The translations under genes and the position numbers were made by a program. The notes beneath the pieces are model-generated. The model saw only the letters and a program-made list of their open reading frames with translations. It searched no databases and was not told the origin of the DNA. DNA of 64,000 bases, taken from positions 1,674,001 through 1,738,000 of the forward strand of contig NW_002476434.1 of NCBI RefSeq assembly GCF_000189635.1, read 5' to 3'. Below are positions 27,301 through 40,200 of the stretch, in pieces. The DNA comes from Tetrahymena thermophila SB210 (taxonomy: Eukaryota; Ciliophora; Oligohymenophorea; Hymenostomatida; Tetrahymenidae). The stretch's first letter is position 1, and the number at the start of each line of letters is the position of its first letter.

Positions 27301-30300
27301 ACATCAACACCGTTTGCTTATAAAATAAGGTATGTATTTTTAACACATTTTTTACAAATTGTTTTGTTATCACAAACTTAACAATTTGCATCACACTTTT
27401 CACATTTATAAACTGTGTCATAATATGAAAAATATCCATTATTTAAATCGCAACTAGTTAAACATTATTATTTTTCATCAATATATATTGGACTAGAATT
27501 ATTAACTTTGCAAACCTAGCAGGTAGATTCATTGTCACATACACTACAATTTTCAATGCATTCTTTGCAATTCCCTAAACTGTCTTTGAAGTACCCGTCT
27601 CCACAAATAATACATTTTTTCTTACCATCTTATAATGTTAATAAATTAAATCCATCAAAGCAAGTTTCACATTCAGTATCTAATTCTCCTGAGCAGGTTT
27701 AGCATGATGTATCACATCTTTTGCAAATCTTATCATCTGATATATAATAAGAATTACTGGTTGTAGGACAGGAAATGCACTAAGTTAGAGCTTCATCTCT
27801 TACTAAAGAACTTATACATTCCTCACATTTTAAAGTAGATGCTTATAATGAACATTTTTAGCAGTTAGAAGGACATTTTAAACATTCTGAAGAGTTTTTA
27901 TAATATCCATTTTCAATACATTATGTACAACTATTATCATCCTTTTTTAGAAATTTACCATTTAGACAACTTAAACACTGATTAGGATCTGAAGGACTTT
28001 TACAAGTCTTACAGGAAGGATCACAAGGTAAGCAATCACCACCCATTTATATATATTAATCTAAGCTTGAACATTCAACACATGTCTTCTATCCAGATTT
28101 GTTAGTTAAGAAACTATAAGACTCTACACACTTTAAACAACTAAACTCATCAATATCAGAGCACATTTCACAGCTTGCATGACAATTTTTACACTCCTTA
28201 TTCAAAAGTACTTATTTATCAGGGCATGGTTAAGGACAGGATTTATCTTATAATTAAATACTTGGTGGACAACTCAAACAATTATTTTGGCTAAGTCCAT
28301 CACATGTTAGACATGTTTTATCGCATTTTTTACAAGATTTAGAAACATCATCCCCAAAATATCCCACTGGACAAGTCTAACAGAGAGAGTCATTAAATAT
28401 ATACTTTCCAGTAGGACAAGTTTCACATTTCGTTAACTATTTACAAGTTGAGCATGAAGGATCGCAAGGTTAACAAACATTATTTGAAGGAAAAGTTTTA
28501 TCAGGACAATTTTCTACACACATGTTTTATGAATTTAAATTTAAAGACCCTGTACAGCTTAAACAATTATTATCATTACTCCCATTACAAGTTTTACAGC
28601 TACTATGGCATTACAGACAAAGATTGTTACTTTTATAAAATCCATCTTCATTACATTAGACACAAGTATTTTATTTTAGATACATATTACTTTAGCAGGC
28701 TGTACAAAAGTTAGCATTTCCTTAACACTACAAGCAATTATTATTACAGTTTTAGCAGAGTTGATTTGAATCTAAAAATTAAGAATTGTTTGTTTTACAT
28801 ACTTAACATATTTTATCTGTACCTTACTAAAAGAAATATAAACCATCAACGCAAGTTTTACAGGAAGTATTTTTATCATCAGAGCAAGTCTTGCATGTGG
28901 GATGGCAATTATAGCAATCAGATAAATTTGCATATTAGCCTGAGCTTATATTACATTATACACATTTAAATTTTGATCCATCTGTTGGGTTCATTCTTAA
29001 GAATGAAGATTTACAGCTTGTACAAGAATTTTCCGCGCCATCAATGCAGGTCAAACAGGTAGCAAAGCATGGTTAACAGCGATTAGTCTTGGTATCAATA
29101 TAATAGCCATTTTATGTTTAGCATTCATTACATGTATTATCAGGATAAAGAAATTTATTTGCAGGGCAACTAAGGCAACTATTTTTAGCAGAATTAGAAC
29201 AAGTTTAACAAGAGGGATCACATGGAAGACACTTCTTTTGATTTTTATCTTGATAATATTAAGTATCTGTGCACTGAGAACAAGTTCCATCAATTTTCAA
29301 ATATAAATTTGTTCCACATGATAGGCAATTATTTGAGTTATCTCCATTACACGATTTACATTAATTATTACATGGTTTGCATATACCAGAGGAATTAATA
29401 TAATATCCATTATTTGTATCACATGTTTAACATGTTTTATCATCTCTTAAATATTTATCTTAATAGCAAGATATGCAATTATTTGATTTAGATCCTTAGC
29501 ATGTTTTACAAGAAGAATCACATTTTTAGCATTTTTTTGAACTATCTAAAAAGTACCCATTTTCAGTGTCGCACCTAATGCACTAATTATTTTAAAGAGT
29601 TGAGTCAGATCTACAACTTTTACAGTTTTTACTTGATGAATCACAAGTTAAACATGAAGAGTCACAAGCAGTGCAAATCTTTTTGGATGATACAAAAAAA
29701 CCATTTTTAGTATCACAAATAACGCATTAATTTTATTAGTCAAGAACTTTAGAATCTTTGCATTTAGTGCAAGATGTACTAGATCCTTAACAATCTTCAC
29801 AATTTTTATCACATTTACTACACTTAAAATTATCAAGGTAGTATCCTTCATCACAATCTTTACATTTATTACTATTATTGTCTTAACAATCATTGCAATT
29901 GCTTACATAACAGTTAAGAATTCTAAATTATTATTTTTTCTAAATTTAGTATTAATTTTTTAAATAATTTTCTGGTGTTTTTGGGCAATCAAGTGACTCC
30001 TAAACTAAAGTAAATTAGAAAGAAGTCGGAAAATCATGCGATTAATTTTTATTTATCAAGGAATTATAAATTCTGATATTTTTAAAAAATAAAAAATTAG
30101 TTTATTAGTAAAATATCTTCATTTTTAAAAATTTGATTATCATAAAAGAATTAAATAAAATGTTCATTTACTTTATGTACTGATAAAAATTTTATTTTAA
30201 GACCTTTTCTTTGAGAGAGAATTTAAATTTTATTTGAATCCATCTTTAATTATTCAAATAATTAGGGCAATTTAGTATCTTAATTTGATAACTGTTATTA

Positions 30301-30745
30301 TTTTTCATTTATTCTACAGTATTTATCTTACTTTGAAAAGAGCCAACTAAATAATCAATTTCTCTTTTTAAAAAATAAATGTGCTTATATTTTTGATTCG
30401 CTATTAAAAATATTTACATTTGATTCTAAATATATGGATCAAGCTCAACAACCACCATTTGTACATTATCTAATGCATCATCTAGCTCAATTTTAATCAT
30501 AAAAGCATTACTTTCTAAATCAATATCTAGCTGATACGAAGTTATGACTTTATTTTCCATGTCTGATTTAATATTTTTTTCATCTGATTAAAGCTCGAAA
30601 TAATTTTTAGCACATGTACATGTTTAAATAAATCCAATCAAAAGACAAATAAATCCTTTTGAAGTAAATAATTATATTATATATTTTTATAGACATAGAA
30701 TTATTTAAAAAAATTACTTATAATTTAAAATTTATTTGTAATCAT
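24375..30745 (-). CDS. Giant cysteine-rich multi-pass membrane protein (furin/GFR-type repeats), paralogue 1
   Basis: Two exons give 2102 aa: a 28-nt first exon (ATG at 30745), an intron at 30656-30717, then one open frame to TGA at 24377-24375. Splicing creates a signal peptide MITNKFQIIRFICLLIGF followed by IQTCTCA. Residues about 26-250 form a non-repetitive ectodomain. Residues about 255-1555 are dozens of Cys-rich modules of the type CxxCxxxCxxC (for example CKTCQGSKSNNC, CLTCDG), like furin/growth-factor-receptor repeats. Residues 1556-1690 form a linker with NRDPFSDELEDLAILIDP. Residues about 1690-2030 contain seven or so hydrophobic spans, for example FILFFMLIGCLALSLILFF. The cytoplasmic tail is Lys/Gln-rich and ends SRSLTED. 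Similar huge proteins are numerous in ciliates. A surface sensory or adhesion role is plausible but not shown. A paralogue lies at 37257-43875 in the same orientation. Confidence 0.9.
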
Positions 30746-33155
30746 TCAACAAACAACTCTAGTTATCTCAGATTTTCTCTAACTTTTTTGTTATGAAAAT
30801 TAGCTCAATTAATGTTTTTCTGTGAATTTACAATTATAAATTAAAGCGACTGGATAAAATGATGTTATCATGTTAAGAAGAAGTAATTATTTATTTGAAT
30901 TTTACTTTAATTGTTTGTGGTTTTTTATTAATCAAATCGATTAAAAATATCACAATTACGATTTGACATTAATTATCCAAATCATATTAAAAGAAATTAA
31001 GAATAACAATATATTAGCTTACAGAAATATATTTTTAATATTTCCATACAACTTAAAGATACAAAATTTATATATAAACAAGAATATTTATCTTTTGATT
31101 TTATTTATCTATTTTAGGGATCAAAAAATTAAAGTTTTTATGGTTAAATCGTAGAATAAAACCATTAACACGAAGTATTTCTTTAAGATTAATAAAATTT
31201 ATCTTTTGCTTGAAGTTATTTACTGAAATCAATTATTTGTAAGCTGCGATCAATTTTTTTGTCTCTAATTAATAAAAGAAATTTTTTTCACTTGTTGTTT
31301 TTCTTAATATTTTCCAATAATTTTAAAAAGAAATTCTATTTAATTTTCTTATTATTCCTAATTTATATTTTAAAAAAACCTTATTTAAATTAGTATTAGC
31401 TACGATAAGATTAATTTTGAGCTTTTTAACTGCAACCATACTAAAACGTGTAATTGTACATTAATATAAATTTTATTAAAACTTCAAATTATAATAAAAT
31501 CTGTTATTTTTTACCACTAAAAATAAGTAAAAGAATAATTAACAAAATAAAGGGAAAATTTTTTTTAAACTTAATTATTTTCTTTATTAAAGTAGAAGAT
31601 TAGAAACAAGAGTATAGGCTGCAAATTCATTATTAACTATTGTCTCTAATCAATATTTTTTTAATGAGATTGCTATTTTGACTTTAAAATGAAAATCAAT
31701 AATTAAAGCCTCATAAAATAAATTTTTTTAACTTTTTGTTTTTCTAAATATTTTCTAATAATTATAATAAGAAATATTATTTAATTTTCTTATTTATATT
31801 TTAAAAAACCTTATTTAAAAAAGTATTAACTACAATAATATTAAATATAGAGCATTCAAACTGCAACAATACTATTATTTGTAATTGAACATATATATCA
31901 ATTTTATTAAAACTTTGAATAATAGTAAAATATGTTATTTTTAACCACTGAAAATAAGTAAAAGAATAATTAATTAACAAAATAAAGGGAAAATTTTTTT
32001 TAAACTTAATTATTTCCTTTATTAAAATAGAAGATAGAAACAAGATTATAGGCAGCAAATTAATTAAATAAGTATTATCTCTAATCAATATTTTTTAATA
32101 GGATTGTAATTTTACTTTGAAAATACTCATAATCAAAATTAAATAATATAAACTAGATAAAATATAATTTTATTGAATAATAAATAATAAATATGATTTA
32201 ATATTTTATTTTTTTTTTAATGAAAATTAAAATAAACTAATTCTATTGAAATTTAATTAGATCTAAAAACTGAACTAGCAAAACAGCTATTTGATTAATT
32301 TTCATACTTAGTTAAATATTTCTTATAATTATATGAAATTATAAACACTTTAAAGTGCCATTGATTTAAAATTTTAAATTAGATTATGTTTTAGATTTTT
32401 CAAAAATGTTTGGGTTAGATTAAAAATTACATACTATTAAAAATGTTATAAACTTAGGTCTAATGAAATAAAAATCCTTAAAGATAGAACTTATTATTTA
32501 ATAAATTAAAATAAATAAAATCCTATATTTTATGACAATTAAAACTTCAACAAGCAGTGACTATAAATATGAACAGACTATAAATTAATAAATAGTACAC
32601 TATTTAATAAACTTTCTAAAATTGCAGAAAATAGCAAATTAGTGTGGACTTAACTTTTGAGAAATTATTATCCTTTTAATATAATAAACTTAACTAATTA
32701 ATAATTTTATTTTAATATACAAAGATATTTTAATAATTTTTTTATTAAAAGAAATATAATTATTTTTTATTTTACTAATTTTGATAATTTTATTATTGCT
32801 TAAATTCATTTTAAAAGATTATTTTTTAAAAAATAAAAATAAAAAATAAAATATTTAAATTATCATTTTATCTTAAAAAATAATAATTTAATTCACAAAT
32901 TTTCCAATTGTAAAATTTATTGTATAATTATATATATAATAGCTTTTATTTCAAAATTTATCAGATTTTGATTGAAATTTCAAGCGATCCTTCATTATTA
33001 ATTTAAAATTTTTTTGTAAATCTTTTATTATTAATTTAAATTTTAGGTGGGAGATCACATAAAACAAACTGAACTCTATAAAAAGAATAATTTAAATATA
33101 ATAATAATAAATCTAACAAACACCTAATAAAATAAAAATCAAAACAAACATAAAA
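30746..33155. other. Divergent intergenic region with tandem duplication
   Basis: Lies between a minus-strand and a plus-strand gene, so both promoters should be here. It contains the roughly 440-bp head-to-tail duplication 31261-32145. No convincing gene; short open frames near 30963 and 31801 lie in low-complexity DNA or in the repeat. Confidence 0.5.
31261..32145. repeat. Head-to-tail tandem duplication, two units of about 440 bp
   Basis: Unit 1 (about 31261-31705) and unit 2 (about 31706-32145) share long stretches in the same order, among them AAAATAAGTAAAAGAATAAT, AACAAAATAAAGGGAAAATT and TCTCTAATCAATATTTTTT. They differ by scattered substitutions and small indels. No coding frame is conserved between the units, so this is non-coding duplication. 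Confidence 0.8.
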
Positions 33156-34028
33156 ATGATTCACTTTAGTAACGATACATTCTAATAAAATAATTACCAA
33201 AAAATAAAAAAATCAATAACTTAAAGGTTTTAAATTATTTTTCAGAGAGTTGAATAGAAAAATAATATTATTAAAGAGAGGATACTTAACACTTTTACTA
33301 AAAAAATTTAGGAATCAGCTTCTAATAATGACTCAATCATAAAAATGAAAAATTTAATTGAAAAATAAGAATCATAAATAATAAGATTTACTGCTAACAA
33401 ATCTTTTAATTTCTTATATAGAGATGTGCTTTAGGAAAGGTTTGACAAAAATGTTGAATAAGATGGCTTTTAATAGACTTTGGCTTGTAATATGGCTTCT
33501 GGTGGAATATCAGGAATGCTTTCTTACATAATAACTTATCCTATATAAAAAATAATAGATTTTTCTAAAAGTGTTCAAACAAATCCTGCTAACTAAGATG
33601 AAAACAAAGAGCGTTTGCAAAATCAAATCGAAGAATTTCAAAGAAAGAAAATGTTTAAAATGACTTTCTTTTTCTACTCAGGACTCTATTTTGGCTTTTA
33701 CGATACACTGTAACAAATATTTCCTGTTAAAGAGAAAAGAGATTTTAGATTAAGAGGTTGGGAAGCACTATTGCTAGCTAAATTTGTTTCTTATCCTGGA
33801 GAATTTATTGCAAAAAAAATAAAAGCTTACAAAGATTAAGAGTCTAAATATAATAGTCACCATAGTGAGAATTTGAGGTAGCTAATAGAAAAAGAAGGCT
33901 GCAGGGTAATATCTAGAAGTCCTTTATCCTTTTTGACAAGATTGCTATCCAATTTTGCTGCTATTACAGGATATGACTTTTTACTATTTGGGGTCAAAGA
34001 ATAAGACCCTTTTATAAACAGTTATTGA
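33156..34028 (+). CDS. Degenerate mitochondrial-carrier-like protein
   Basis: A single exon of 290 aa, ATG at 33156 and TGA at 34026-34028. Two segments align clearly with the ADP/ATP carrier 1.2 kb downstream: ACNMASGGISGMLSYIITYP against [20 protein letters not shown], and YSGLYFGFYDTLQQIFP against [17 protein letters not shown], followed by LAKFVSYPGEFIAKKIK where the carrier has [12 protein letters not shown]. The carrier signature Px[DE]xx[KR] is weak or altered (YPIQKII, YPGEFIAKK), the RRRMMM adenine-nucleotide signature is absent, and the first module is replaced by a Lys/Gln-rich stretch. The frame is intact, so it may be expressed with a changed function rather than as a pseudogene. 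Transport activity is doubtful. It is a same-strand neighbour and probably a diverged tandem copy of the gene at 35261. Confidence 0.75.
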
Positions 34029-35260
34029 AATTAATTAATCATAATTATCTACATAGCTCAATACTTTTTATTTATTATATATTTTAAAAATTTCTGTTTA
34101 TTTCTATATTAATGTATTTGAATTACAATATTTTAAAAGTGATACTTAAAATTTTATGATATTTATGTGATAAAATAGAAAGCTAATTTTCATAAACAAA
34201 AAAAAATGTTTGAAAATGCACAAATTATTCATCTAAATATTAACTTTTTCATTCAATTGAAAATTTGAGTGCAATGAAAATTTCTTATTTTTACTTTTAA
34301 AAGAGCAAAGGATTGAAAGAAGTTTTTAGAATGAGAAAGAATGTTTGAGAAAAAAAAATTAGAATTTTCTAAAATTTTAAATATTAGTCTATAATATAAC
34401 TCAAAAATCAATTAAATTATTAGTCTATTATCTTCTTTTACCATTGAAATTCAATAAGATAATAAATAATCTTAATTTTTAATTTTTATTGAATAGAAAC
34501 TTTTTTAGCAAAGCTAGGTACTCTAGGCTTCTTATAATTAAAAACAAAATTCATATAAGGATATAAAATATTTTTTTTATAAGTATTAGATAAAAAATAT
34601 CATTCTTTTATAAATTTATGTTTAAATAAAATTGCTAAAATTTTTTTGTTTTTTGCTATAGAAAGAAAAATCTTCTAAATTTAAATATCAGATAGATCAA
34701 ATAACATTAAAAATTTTTTGCTTTAATATTAGATATTAAGTTTTTTTTAAAATGTTTTAAATTCCTAAAAGGTACTTTTGTAAAATAAATTAAAATACTA
34801 ATTATTTGATTAAAAAATATTATTTATTTTTTATTTCTATAATTTACACTTTATTCTCTTTATTTATATTTTAGAGCAGAAAAAATGATATTAATTAAAA
34901 ATTTTTTTACCTTTATTAGATAAAATTAACGTTTAAAGTATTTTATAGGTTATTTTATAGATAAATTTTATTTACAGATATTAATAATAGTATATCCTTT
35001 TTATTCTATTTAAAAAGTAAAAAAGCTATATTCTTTAGAATAGTCACAAAATATCTTACTATTCTTAAGAAATTTCAAATTTATGTAGGTTTCTTAAAAA
35101 TTAAAATAGAAAGTTGTGAAATTTCTGGTTTTTTTGTTAGTTCTATTTTAATAAATTAATTTAAAAAGTTAGAAAGAATTTTCATTTTTTAAGATAACAA
35201 ATTAATAATAAAATATATTACAATAAATAATAAATAAAACTTTAAATTTTTTTATCTATA
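34029..35260. other. Intergenic region
   Basis: A+T-rich spacer between the two carrier-family genes. No gene, RNA or repeat recognised. It should contain the promoter of the downstream carrier. Confidence 0.5.
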
Positions 35261-36196
35261 ATGAACAAATAACAAAATTAGTAAGTCTATGATTTTTTCG
35301 TTGACTTTATGACTGGAGGTATATCTGCATCTATATCAAAAACTATAGCTTCTCCAATAGAAGTTGTCAAAATGAGAATTCAGTTGATGGATGAAATGGT
35401 TAAATAAGGTAAACTAGACAAAGCCTATAACAATATCTATGATTGTTCTAAATAGATTTACTAAAAAGAAGGAATAGCTGGCTTCTGGAAGGGAAATTAC
35501 ACTAATATTGTAAGATACTTTCCTACTTAGGCTTTTAACTTTGCTTTTAAGGACAAATTCAAGAAGATGTTTAATAAAAACAAAGAAAAGGATGGGTATT
35601 ATCAATGGCTAGCTGCTAACATGGCTTCAGGTGGATTAGCTGGCTCAGCTTCCCTCGCAATTACATATTCTTTAGATTATGCTAGAACTAAGCTAACTAA
35701 TGATACTAAAAACCCTAAAAATGGGAATAAGCAATACTCAGGACTTATTGATGTCTATAGACAAACTTTAAAAACTGATGGTTTTGTAGGTTTGTATAGA
35801 GGTTTTGTCATTTCATGCCTTGGGATAGTAATTTACAGAGGACTTTACTTTGGATTGTATGATTCTATTAAACCAATGCTTCCAGAAAAGTATAAAAATG
35901 ATTTCAAATCAAATTTTGCTTTAGGATGGGTGGTAACCATATTAGCTGGTTTAAGTTCTTATCCTATTGATACTATAAGAAGAAGAATGATGATGACATC
36001 TGGCACTCTGATAAAATATAGAGGTTCTTTAGACTGTGCAAAATAAATTTATCTGAATGAAGGCATGAAATCTTTCTTCAAAGGAGCTGGAGCTAATGTT
36101 ATTAGAGGAATAGCCAGTGCTGGTGCCATCTCAGGCTACGATTAAATATAAAGACTACTTGGTATTTAACAAAGTACTTCTTCATCAGTTTACTGA
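35261..36196 (+). CDS. Mitochondrial ADP/ATP carrier
   Basis: A single exon of 311 aa, the usual family length, from ATG at 35261 to TGA at 36194-36196. It shows three carrier modules with the signatures [18 protein letters not shown] and YPIDTIRRR. The third is followed by MMM, giving RRRMMM, the diagnostic motif of adenine nucleotide translocases. The conserved GFWKGN, GLYRGF and FFKGAG segments follow each signature as expected. The protein should sit in the inner mitochondrial membrane and exchange cytosolic ADP for matrix ATP. The N-terminus is short with no cleavable presequence, which is normal. A glutamine-rich start (MNKQQNQQ) precedes the first helix. A degenerate paralogue lies upstream on the same strand. 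Confidence 0.95.
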
Positions 36197-37256
36197 AAAA
36201 TTTAGTTCGATTATAAAAATACAATACTATTAATCCTCATAATATCTCACCAAAATAAAAAAAATTCACTAAAAAACAATTTTTTTCAGAAAAAATTCTA
36301 TATTCTACCAAATTTGATAAAGAAAATGTGAAAATCAATTAGGTAAAAATCCATAAATTGCTAAATTAAATTAATATAGAGTAGATTTGATAACATATTA
36401 AATTATTTTATTTAATATGGCTTTAAAATTTTAACCCTCTATATGTACTTTAGATTGTGAGGAGGGAGTTTAAAAATATAAAAGGATATATTGTATATTT
36501 TTATAATTTTTCAAATATAAGTTTTATATTTTTGTCAAATATAGATTTTGTATTTGAATTAATTCTAATTAATCTAAAATATTTTTTTTTCAATAAAAAA
36601 ATCTTATAATTATTGAATGACTCATATTTATTTAAATTGCGAAGTATAGAAAGAAAAACTTATTTTTAAGCTAATATTTTAAATGATTATTTATTTTTAT
36701 AAATAAAAAATATAAAAAAGTAAAAATAAATTTAAAAAAAAACTATGAAATAAATGAATTTTTAAGCTTCTTTTTATTTTAGAGTAGATAAATATCAATT
36801 CTAAACTTTATCTTTAAATTTAAGTCATAATCGAATCTAAATTTCAAAAGAAATGTATTTGATATTAAGTTTTTAAATATTGCTGAAAATAAAAATTAAA
36901 AGAAAATTTATAAAATTTAATTTTAATTAATTTTTAATATATATTTTTAATGTTTGACTTAAGATTTGTTATTAATTCATTTTTTTTGGTAATTAAAAAT
37001 TTAAATTTATTTTAAAAGCTTTAAAATATTATTTAATTTTAATTTAAGTGGTTTTACTACTATTTTTAGCGTCATTTATCTTGAAAATTTTATCAAATAT
37101 AAAAAAAATATTTTTTATGATTTATTTAGAATATTACTGATTTTTATAGAACGAAAAAACATTTTAAATAAAATTTAATTATAAAATGTAATATTAAGAT
37201 AGATTGAATATAATTTGTTAAAGATTTTAGAAGTAAAAATTTTTGTTATATGTGTT
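36197..37256. other. Convergent intergenic region
   Basis: Between the 3' ends of the ADP/ATP carrier and the second cysteine-rich gene. It holds both 3' UTRs; no gene or repeat recognised. Confidence 0.5.
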
Positions 37257-40200
37257 TCAATTATGTGTATCTTAAAAAGATACTAGATTCACTTATTTTG
37301 TATGTTAAAGTTCTACATATTTTTATTATTTGATATATTTTATTGTAGGAAATTTATTTTTTTGATTGGTTTGGAAAATTTCTTATAACATTTATTCATT
37401 TTATAAGCTTAATAATGAGCTATTTGATCTCTTTTTAAAGAAGGCTTTAATTTATCTGAAAACTTAAAGTAGGGATATAAATAAACGGATCAAAAAAAGA
37501 ATCAAGCTTATCCCTAGACAAGCCAAAAGCATAAATAATATTATAACACTTTATTTCTCTATACTGCTTAGATCTTCATTACTTATCGTTGTACTTCCCA
37601 TAATTTCAGTGTATTTCTTGCTAGTGATTGAAATCATAACAAAAGTTATTCCAACGCTAAACTCTTAGAACACTTTATAATAGGAAATGAAAGAATATTA
37701 AAAAAATCTATAGTAAAGAATATAGATGCCTTATAAAAAAAAGGTTATAGATATAATTATGCATGATGTTACAACATTTTTTGAAAGGGTTAGAAAAATT
37801 AGAACCACAAAATATTTTTTAGCATAGCTTATTAGTATGTATGATTTACTGCCTTTTGCTTTGAAGTTTATGTTAACTAAAAAATTAGGAATGTGATTTT
37901 CGATATATTCATTATCTTTTTTGAACAAGATATAGGTGATTTCAATAAAAAAGAACAAATGAATAAAAGCTTAAAAGACAGCTAATCCTCTGCTTTCGCT
38001 AAATTATAGAGAAAAATATATACTGAATATTGTAGGTGTAATATATCCTTAATTGAGATTTGACATAACATTAAGAAGAATATTTACTATTTGCATAGTG
38101 TATTATTTACCCTTCATTATAGCTCTAGCAAACAAATTTAAAAACACTAATACTGTGCATAAAACAAGAGATAAGTGTGGAAATAAAAAGTTTGAGTACA
38201 AAAACTTTTACAATCCAAACTGAGTTAGAATTTTTAATTAATCAGAATCATATTATTCAGATTAGTTGTCATTATTTGATTAGTTTGTAGTAGATTCTGA
38301 ACTTATTTAGCAATTGACTTCTTGGAAGGAAGGAATAGCTTCAAATATAAAAGAATCACCGAGTAAGGAGTAGGTGTATATCGATTATGGTATATTGTCT
38401 TTGAACATAGCTATAGGTCCTAAGACCTATAAAAAGTGAGAAAGAATAATTAAGATTTAAAAATCTTTGAAAATAGAAATAACTTTCTATGCTGAACCAC
38501 TATCAGGAACAAGTATTTAGGAAGCATCATTAATATTTTAATTTCTTTGCTAGGAAGATTGGTTGCTTTTATTAAACTCTTCTGTTGTGAGAATTGTGTT
38601 ACTAAGCGATAAAGTATTTATTTGTTTATTAAGTGTTACTTAAATTGTATTGATTTTTCTGTTCTAAGTAACTTAAATCTCATAATAAATTTTGTTATCA
38701 ATAATACTCATGCTTTTTATAAAATAGTCTTAGCTCAACTTCATTGTTTATGGATCTATTAGAAGTTTTAGGTCCTAAGACTCATCATTAAAGGGAGCTC
38801 TATTTAAAGTTATTGTTAGTAAATTGTTGTCATTTTATATTGTCAGTTTCAAAGAAATAATTTAGAGCTTTAAAACACAGATCTTATCTTATTCCCTCAA
38901 GACGTATCCTTATTTACAGATACATAAGTTTGAAGGAGTCAAAGAATTATCACTATTAACTATCAAACCTTGACTATCTTCACACTTTTAAATGCATTAG
39001 CCTTGCCACAAATAATACTAGCTTTCACATTAGCTACAAGAGAAACGACTTTAACACACTTTACAATTGCTGTTGCATTAATAGCACTTCTTATTTTAAT
39101 TACAAAAATATCCATCGATAGGTTATTAGGAACAAAAAATTGATTATATTTGTTAATTAGCTTTATTAGGAATATTATAATAATACATCTAAGATTAGCA
39201 TTCACATTATTTTGTAACTGTATTAAAGACAAGATTTTCTCCAATGTCATTACAGCCAGATATGCATGCATTAGGATCTTCCTATAATATGTAATCTTAT
39301 TTACATTTATTACACTTCTGTAGTAAAACATAATTCCCAGAACGTATACTTTACTAACAAACAATCTCATATTATTCACAATTTTATGAGTACCTTCCTC
39401 GAATGATATTATTTTAGTCTTCTGTAGGACATTATACACAGCTTTTATTACTTCCTATGATGAAATATCCAGTAAAGCATGTTAAACACTCACTTGATGA
39501 AGTTCCATTACAAGTTTTACAGCTTGAGTCGCATTTAAGGCATTTATTTATACTAATAAAATATCCATTCTAAATATTGCATTCTTAACATACTTAATTT
39601 CCTGCATTATCGTTACTTAAATAAAGATCTTTTGCACACTGAGTGCATTCGCCTATACTTGGACCAGTGCATTTTTTACAATTTTGAGCACATGGAAGGC
39701 ATCTCTAATTAATACTATCAATATAAAAACCATTATCAACATTGCAAACAACACATTAATTGTTTATATCTCTAGTTAATTATCCATTACAGAGTATACA
39801 ATCTGATTCACTAGGTCCTGAACATGTTTTACATTTTGAATTGCAACTTATACATGTTAAACTATTCTAAATAAACTTGCCATTTTAAATGTCACAAGTA
39901 TTGCATTGTTTAGAACCTTCAACAAAATAAAAACCAGAAGCACAACTTTTGCAGCCAGTAGAATCACATCCGTTACATTTCGGATCACATTATACACAAT
40001 TTTATCCTACAATCTTAAAATTTCCTGTGCAAGTGCTACAAGAATTATCAGGCTATTTATAGAGATTTTATGATTAGTCACATGTTAAACAGTCAGTGCT
40101 TAGAGGACCTGAGCAAGTTAAGCAACTTGAATCACATTTTTTGCAAAACTAATCCTATGGATCAATATAATTATTTTAATTACATACTCCACATTTAACA

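Noticed and set aside
38963-39439. 158-codon minus-strand frame
   Set aside because: Shadow of the Cys-rich repeat region in another frame; the real frame has regularly spaced Cys.
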